From Bacillota bacterium (GTDB taxonomy: Bacteria > Bacillota > Dethiobacteria > DTU022): DNA of 35,601 bases. Positions 31,841 through 35,601 of the stretch are shown piece after piece. Position numbers and translations under genes: made by a program. Position 1 is the stretch's first letter. The number at the start of each line of letters is the position of its first letter. The stretch is from NCBI GenBank assembly GCA_019428945.1, contig JAHYJM010000012.1, positions 1 through 35,601 of the forward strand, written 5' to 3'. The notes under the pieces are model-generated. The model saw only the letters and a program-made list of their open reading frames with translations. It made no database searches and was not told the origin of the DNA.

Positions 31841-32093
31841 TGCTTTTCACTCCCACCTCTATAAGAAATCTGCGCACAGAACGTACAGTTGGCTTATTAG
31901 TTACAGGCTGCGGATGAGGTCGATGGAAAACAGCTTTCGTACTTCCAAGGACAACCCTTATCCTTGATCCTCTACCCTGAGAAATTTCTGCTCCAAGGGC
32001 TCCAAACAATGACTCAATATCATCCCAGCGTATATCGGAGCGTTCAGGGTTTTCGAATATTTTTGCCAATGTCTGCCGCTGTTTCTTATTCAT
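31830..32093 (-). CDS. hicA: HicA-family mRNA interferase toxin
   Basis: An 87-residue toxin of the HicA (dsRBD-like) family, which cleaves mRNA. GSRIRVVLGSTKAVFHRPHP contains the strand and catalytic His region, and VRSVRRFLIEVGV is the C-terminal helix. At the N-terminus KKQRQTLAKIFENPERSDIRW is typical of the longer HicA subgroup. Toxin precedes antitoxin. ATG 32093 has no Shine-Dalgarno sequence, and the predicted -10 ends only six bases upstream, so the transcript may be leaderless. Confidence 0.92.
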   Translation of the reverse strand: MNKKQRQTLAKIFENPERSDIRWDDIESLFGALGAEISQGRGSRIRVVLGSTKAVFHRPHPQPVTNKPTVRSVRRFLIEVGVKSNGI

Positions 32094-32099
32094 AAATAA

Positions 32100-32127
32100 A
32101 TAGTATCATACTTTGATACTATGTCAA
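32100..32127 (-). promoter_or_regulatory. hicAB promoter with embedded palindromic operator
   Basis: Inverted repeat ATAGTATCA-N5-TGATACTAT (32100-32122) with perfect 9-bp arms. On the minus strand TTGACA (32122-32127) is a consensus -35, and TACTAT (32105-32100) is a -10 inside the palindrome, 16 bp apart. This is the probable HicB binding site; bound antitoxin would cover the whole promoter. Confidence 0.75.
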
Positions 32128-32164
32128 GGCTTTTCTGGAAAAATATTTGGCATCGTATTTGATT

Positions 32165-32492
32165 TTAATAGAATATCTCGTCATCTTCTTCATCATATTC
32201 ATCATAGGGAATAGTAAGGATTGTTAATACTGAATTTAAATGCGGCATATAGAGAGAATCCTCAACCAGTATTTTGTAATTACGATCATCATGGGTCCAA
32301 GCTTCGAGCGGAACTGAATCTTTATTTTCTGGAAAAAGTCCGCCTGACCTAAACATTTCAGAGGCTATACTTAATTTCGATAATTTCCCTGTGGCGAGAT
32401 AAAGATTAAAAGATTTAGCCTTATTGAACCAAACAATCCTTTCATCTTGGGAGTAAACTACCGCAATTCGATCAGAACAACTATTTGATACT
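32165..32492 (-). pseudogene. 5'-truncated gene of unknown function
   Basis: The frame ends at 32165 and is open to about 32492 with protein-like sequence (DRIAVVYSQDERIVWFNKAK, then FNLYLATGKLSKLSIASEMF), yet has no start codon before the internal ATG at 32356. From that ATG it would give a 63-aa acidic protein ending DEEDDEIFY. The coding-like region upstream of the ATG suggests that the real gene was longer and lost its beginning. No family recognised. Confidence 0.45.
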
Positions 32493-32615
32493 TACAGAGC
32501 TGTGGCTGTAATTGAAGTTTCACATTTGTTGGCTAAGGTTTTCAACAACTCCAAACTAACATCAACGCTTTTTACGGTAAAATAAAATGGATGAATTTTC
32601 ATCCAAAAGTATTGA

Positions 32616-32810
32616 CCGGTTACAGCCCTTAGACATACTGCTGCCACCTTATATATTGCCTGGGGGATTCCAACTCGCTCTGTATCGAATATATTAGGTC
32701 ATGCCCGCACAAGCACCACCCAGGATATTTACGCAAAAAGCCTTCAATCAGTGGAAAAAATAGCGGCCCAACGAATGAATACCGCTTTCAATAAATCAGC
32801 CCTCAAGTAG
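32616..32810 (+). pseudogene. Tyrosine recombinase (phage-type integrase), C-terminal remnant
   Basis: 64 codons reading LRHTAATLYIAWGIPTRSVS, then NILGHARTSTTQDIYAKSL and a helical tail ending SALK. These are the integrase box-II motifs: R-H-x-x-A near the start, LGH with the catalytic His, and the nucleophile Tyr in DIYAK. A TGA lies directly upstream in frame, and the rest of the catalytic domain and the N-terminal domain are missing. It points at the tRNA-Arg 3' end 104 bp away, the standard place for an element's integrase. Confidence 0.85.
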
Positions 32811-32876
32811 CTGCCATTTTTTCACATGTTCCCAAAGTGTTCCCATTTGGCTCATTAGAAAGAGTAAACGAAGAAT

Positions 32877-32905
32877 ATAAAAGCCGCAAACCTTTTGTTT
32901 GCGGC
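32877..32905 (-). terminator. Rho-independent terminator of tRNA-Arg
   Basis: On the minus strand GCCGCAAAC pairs with GTTTGCGGC (32883-32905) around a short loop, followed by TTTTATATT. It lies nine bases after the CCA end of the tRNA. Confidence 0.83.
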
Positions 32906-32913
32906 ATATTTTC

Positions 32914-32989
32914 TGGTGCGCCTGGAAGGATTTGAACCCTCGACTAACGGATTAGAAGTCCGCTGCTCTATCCCCTGAGCTACAGGCGC
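32914..32989 (-). tRNA. tRNA-Arg (anticodon UCU), CCA encoded
   Basis: 76 bases that fold completely: acceptor GCGCCTG/CAGGCGC, D arm with AGCTCAGGGG, anticodon stem GCGGA/TCCGT (one G-T wobble) around loop CTTCTAA with anticodon TCT, variable loop, T arm GAGGGTTCAAATCCTTC, discriminator A and encoded CCA. It is the intact member of a set whose 3' half recurs at 31247 and 14744, and is the attachment target of the island elements. Confidence 0.97.
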
Positions 32990-33033
32990 GTGTATATATA
33001 TTAACCTCTGGAACGTTTTAAATCAATAGTACT

Positions 33034-33630
33034 TTAGATCACTGACTCTTCTCTTAAAAATTCCCATCCATCATCCCGCCAAATGAATACGGCCTTGGTT
33101 GACCATTCGCTGTAGGGCAGTCCAAACAGTAAAGTTACAAACTGATCATCTTTTGATTCAATCATGTAAACAATAATGTTATCCTCGACCAAATCAAAGC
33201 GTTCAAAGAATCTTTCAACATCATTTAGTTCTTCTGTATGGAGCATAATCACTTCACCGTCACCGGTACGTTCGATCAACCAGTTATGAGCATTCAACTC
33301 CAGCAGATCATAGTCGGGTGGAGTCGAAGGGGCAGGAACAATTTCTTCTTCAATTTCATCCGCTTCTTCTTCCACCTCAGGATCCGGTTCAGGTTCAGTA
33401 TCTACGGAAGGCTCCTGCTGCTCTTCACCGGGCCTTTCAATCTCTATTTCATCAGCAACTGTTTCATCAGAATCATTTAATAAGTAATTTACTCCGACAA
33501 TAACTATAATCAAGATAAGCACTATGAGCAGGAGGGGAAGAATTAAACCTTTTTTCGGTTTCGGTCGGTAATCAAGCTCGGCAAATTCATCTTCCATTGA
33601 ATTTGGCATATCCTTTTCATTATCAACCAC
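33034..33630 (-). CDS. Membrane-anchored acidic protein of unknown function
   Basis: A 198-residue protein from GTG 33630, with AAAGGAGGGG seven bases upstream. About 28 cytoplasmic residues are followed by one strongly hydrophobic helix (about 29-50, LILPLLLIVLILIIVIVGV). A Glu/Pro/Asp-rich, low-complexity linker (about 52-102) leads to a folded C-terminal domain of about 90 residues with HNWLIERTGDGEVIMLHTEE, IIVYMIESKDDQFVTLLFGL and a final AVFIWRDDGWEFL. The linker and domain should lie outside the cell. No family recognised. It follows the universal stress gene by 48 bp on the same strand. Confidence 0.8.
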   Translation of the reverse strand: MVDNEKDMPNSMEDEFAELDYRPKPKKGLILPLLLIVLILIIVIVGVNYLLNDSDETVADEIEIERPGEEQQEPSVDTEPEPDPEVEEEADEIEEEIVPAPSTPPDYDLLELNAHNWLIERTGDGEVIMLHTEELNDVERFFERFDLVEDNIIVYMIESKDDQFVTLLFGLPYSEWSTKAVFIWRDDGWEFLREESVI

Positions 33631-33678
33631 TTTTAAACCCCTCCTTTACCTTTGGAATATATACTTTCCGGTTTATAA

Positions 33679-34527
33679 CTAATTTTTTAACAGCAATACC
33701 GGGCATACTGAATGCCTGACAATCTGATCTGCAGTGCTGCCAATAACCAGTTCATCAACCATGCTTCTGCCGCGCCTGGTAATCGCCAGCATTGATATGT
33801 GTTTCTTTTTTGAAGCTTCAATAATCAGTTCAGAGGCTACTCCAACAGCTACTTCTATTTCAACTTCAAAGCCTCTTTCTGTAAACTCGTTTTTCCAGCC
33901 TTCAAGTTTGGCAAGCGCTTTCTCGCTGTTCTTTTTTATCTGCTCTTCTGTATAACCTTCATCAACTACATGGTAGAGAATTACCTTATTAAAAACTCCG
34001 GGGTTTTCAAGGAATGTATCGAAAATATGGATTGAGCTTCTTGAAAAATCGGTTGCCAGTAACGCTGTGGTCGGTTCACTATCTTTAAATACAGGCATAC
34101 GGACCGGCAAACCATTATCACGGTAATATTTTTCAATCAGCACCGGCTTCCTGGTCCCGCGGATAACATCGGTAACAGTGCTGCCAAGAAATAGTTTCCT
34201 GACCAGGCTGCCTTCGCCCAGAGAACCGATCAGAATCAGATCTGCATTTTCTTCAGCTGCCAGGGTTTTAATCTCTTCAGCCGGATTGCCTACCGGTTGA
34301 AGCACTCTCACGCTTAAGCCCTGTTCCTCTAACTCATGTTTGCGTTTATCAATTTTTTTTAGAAAATCACGTCTTTTGGCGCTTAAACCGATAGCAGCCG
34401 ATTCCATGCGGATAACATGAACGATAACCAGTTCTTCAAGGCCCATATGCTGCAAATCGGTAACTGCATTTAATAACTCCATTGCCGGCCCTGAAAAATC
34501 AACCGCCACCAATACTTTTTTGAACAA
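33679..34527 (-). CDS. Universal stress protein with two UspA domains
   Basis: About 282 residues with two UspA domains, about 1-140 and 150-282. Domain 1 opens KKVLVAVDFSGPAMELL and has IGSLGEGSLVRKLFLGST, an ATP-loop-like motif one residue longer than the usual G-x2-G-x9-G(S/T). Domain 2 opens TTALLATDFSRSS and has RGRSMVDELVIGST, which keeps the nine-residue spacing but lacks the first Gly. ATP binding is therefore uncertain. The frame is open to 34590, but GGGGGAGG is placed eight bases before TTG 34527, which starts MFKKVLVAVDFS; that start is preferred. Confidence 0.88.
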   Translation of the reverse strand: MFKKVLVAVDFSGPAMELLNAVTDLQHMGLEELVIVHVIRMESAAIGLSAKRRDFLKKIDKRKHELEEQGLSVRVLQPVGNPAEEIKTLAAEENADLILIGSLGEGSLVRKLFLGSTVTDVIRGTRKPVLIEKYYRDNGLPVRMPVFKDSEPTTALLATDFSRSSIHIFDTFLENPGVFNKVILYHVVDEGYTEEQIKKNSEKALAKLEGWKNEFTERGFEVEIEVAVGVASELIIEASKKKHISMLAITRRGRSMVDELVIGSTADQIVRHSVCPVLLLKN

Positions 34528-34663
34528 ACTGTCAACCTCCCCCTGCATAATTATTTGATGAACTCTCAAGTTCATATATTCGATGTTCACAAGCTTAAAC
34601 CTGCCGGTACAATTCTTATAAAATAGTTGATATATATTGAGGTTGAACTTATGCCGGTCAAAT

Positions 34664-34703
34664 TATCAAAAAGACAGGGAGACTTCTAAAATCTCCCTGT
34701 CTT
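34664..34703 (-). terminator. Rho-independent terminator of the right-edge adhesin gene
   Basis: A perfect 12-bp stem AAGACAGGGAGA/TCTCCCTGTCTT (34671-34703) with a 9-base loop. On the minus strand it is followed by TTTTTGAT. It separates the adhesin gene from the universal stress protein gene. Confidence 0.85.
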
Positions 34704-34770
34704 ACAATGCGACTTATTGTCTGCTCACTCTTAATCCATAACCAGAGCAATTCAGTCTGTTTAACTTATT

Positions 34771-35601
34771 TTAACTTTGGACCCACTTTTTCCTCAAAAG
34801 CAAACCTCCGGTTAATGTCAGTGAACCAATAATAAATGGAAGTGGTATATTTCCATAACCATCAGTACTGGGAGTTGGTATATCCTTTCTAAAACCTTTA
34901 TAGTGAGCTATATCAGTGTCTATAACAGTTTGATTACCGTATTCTCCAATAGCTGTCGCGATGTTACTTTGCTGCCCGAGCTTCGCCTTGATTCCGGTTA
35001 AGACATACTCAAAGGATTTACCGATATCAAGCGAAGCGGGAATCGAAGCACCGCTAAGGCTGTATTCATTGTCTGATAAAGACAGATTGGTTAGTGTAAC
35101 ATTACCAGTATTGGTAACCACAAACTTAAACCATACTTCATCATCAACCCAGGCTGACGGTCCAGGGGCTGTATTGGCATCCAGCCAATTTGAGCCTTTA
35201 TCTACTGAGACATATTTCTTTACAGTTATCACCGGCGCCGATACTTCTGTTTTAACTCCCGTGTAGTAAGCTTTATCGGTATCACTATATGTCTGACTCT
35301 CATACTGGCCTGTCACCGTAGCTATGTTTACGTGCTGGCCTTCCTCTTTTACTTCAACCCCGGTTAGAATACGTTCAAATGATGATCCTGATGAAAGTGA
35401 ATCGGGATATGTAAGGTCGCTTAAATCCAGGGTGTCATCTATAAGTTTGATGCCAGTTAATGTCACATTACCGGTATTAGAAACCACGAATTTAAAACGC
35501 ACACTATCTCCAACTTCAGTTGTCGGTCCAGGCGCAGTTTCAGCATCATGCCATGTAGATCCACCGTCTACAGAGACATATTTTTTAAGGCTGATGCCAG
35601 G
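34771..35601 (-). CDS. Repeat-domain surface protein, C-terminal 276 residues (cut by right edge)
   Basis: The frame is open to the right edge; the N-terminus is missing. It carries two DUF11/DUF7507-type modules, each opening with a (L/V)KKYVSVD sequence and containing APGP and a FKFVV(S/T)NTGNVTLT strand. The module at about 262-375 of the LPxTG adhesin (6479-8356) is of the same kind, so the two genes are paralogues or share a domain source. The C-terminus is a hydrophobic helix (LPFIIGSLTLTGGLLL) followed by RKKWVQS. This resembles a sorting signal but has no LPxTG, so membrane retention is more likely than sortase anchoring, unless a variant sortase is used. A strong terminator follows. 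Confidence 0.82.
   Translation of the reverse strand, partial: PGISLKKYVSVDGGSTWHDAETAPGPTTEVGDSVRFKFVVSNTGNVTLTGIKLIDDTLDLSDLTYPDSLSSGSSFERILTGVEVKEEGQHVNIATVTGQYESQTYSDTDKAYYTGVKTEVSAPVITVKKYVSVDKGSNWLDANTAPGPSAWVDDEVWFKFVVTNTGNVTLTNLSLSDNEYSLSGASIPASLDIGKSFEYVLTGIKAKLGQQSNIATAIGEYGNQTVIDTDIAHYKGFRKDIPTPSTDGYGNIPLPFIIGSLTLTGGLLLRKKWVQS

Larger units (their letters stand above)
31247..32913. mobile_element. Integrated element A, 1.7-kb remnant
   Basis: Lies between the second tRNA fragment and the intact tRNA. It contains hicB and hicA, a headless open frame, and the end of a tyrosine recombinase facing the tRNA. Its left end shares about 130 bp with the left end of element B. Read as the deleted remains of an element of the same kind, held by a toxin-antitoxin pair. 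Confidence 0.65.

Noticed and set aside
34771-34900. Right-edge surface protein considered as LPxTG-anchored
   Set aside because: The C-terminus has a hydrophobic helix and basic tail, but the sequence before it (GNIPLPF) contains no LPxTG motif.
1-35601. CRISPR arrays, rRNA genes, prophage structural genes and intact transposases
   Set aside because: Looked for on both strands; no regularly spaced repeats and no such coding sequences were seen.

Overview
The window looks like chromosome from a Gram-positive bacterium of the Bacillota, probably a clostridial lineage. The evidence is strong AGGAGG-type ribosome binding sites, frequent TTG/GTG starts, an LPxTG wall-anchored adhesin, an lmo0937-family miniprotein, a GlsB-family protein, and many PAS/GAF signalling proteins. 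Nothing in the sequence fixes the genus. Most genes before 14.7 kb lie on the minus strand.

Bases 1-14.7 kb are a signalling and envelope region. From the left edge: a truncated GT4 glycosyltransferase, then glsB- and lapA-like membrane protein genes. Next is a two-gene c-di-GMP operon, an HD-GYP phosphodiesterase abutting a GGDEF cyclase, both with PAS and GAF sensors. It lies downstream of an LPxTG adhesin with an ice-binding-like head. After that comes a run of very small, mostly membrane proteins (46, 52, 56 and 24 aa) and a YjgB-like protein. The region ends with a CheB-CheR-PAS fusion in an operon with a PAS-PAS-LuxR regulator. Three intergenic regions here share a 20-bp palindrome in a conserved block of about 50 bp. 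Two of them also share a foldable element between the palindrome and the gene.

Bases 14.74-32.99 kb are a tRNA-anchored island region. An intact tRNA-Arg(UCU) at 32914-32989 (minus) is followed by two further copies of its 3' half, at 31247 and 14744. They delimit two stacked integrated elements, one of 16.5 kb (B) and one of 1.7 kb (A). Only recombinase remnants remain. Element A carries hicAB. Element B is mostly metabolic: arsenosugar-type genes (TIGR04282 glycosyltransferase, ArsS radical SAM), a flavodoxin-like protein, a cyclodeaminase, RpiA, a HAD phosphatase, GH130, a Lpd/MerA-like flavoprotein, a CDF transporter, two ABM-domain proteins, DUF6448, DUF427, and Gnd plus Zwf. Three of its genes (rpiA, gnd, zwf) belong to the pentose phosphate pathway. 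One ORF (16246-17007) is an in-frame chimera: the front of a disulfide oxidoreductase joined to the back of a TIGR04283 glycosyltransferase.

Bases 33.0-35.6 kb return to envelope and stress genes: an acidic membrane-anchored protein, a double-domain universal stress protein with a TTG start, and the 3' end of a second repeat adhesin related to the one at 6.5-8.4 kb.

No CRISPR array, rRNA or intact transposase or integrase gene was found. The best candidates for new biology are the palindrome plus folded leader shared by small stress or envelope genes, and the chimeric arsenosugar ORF.
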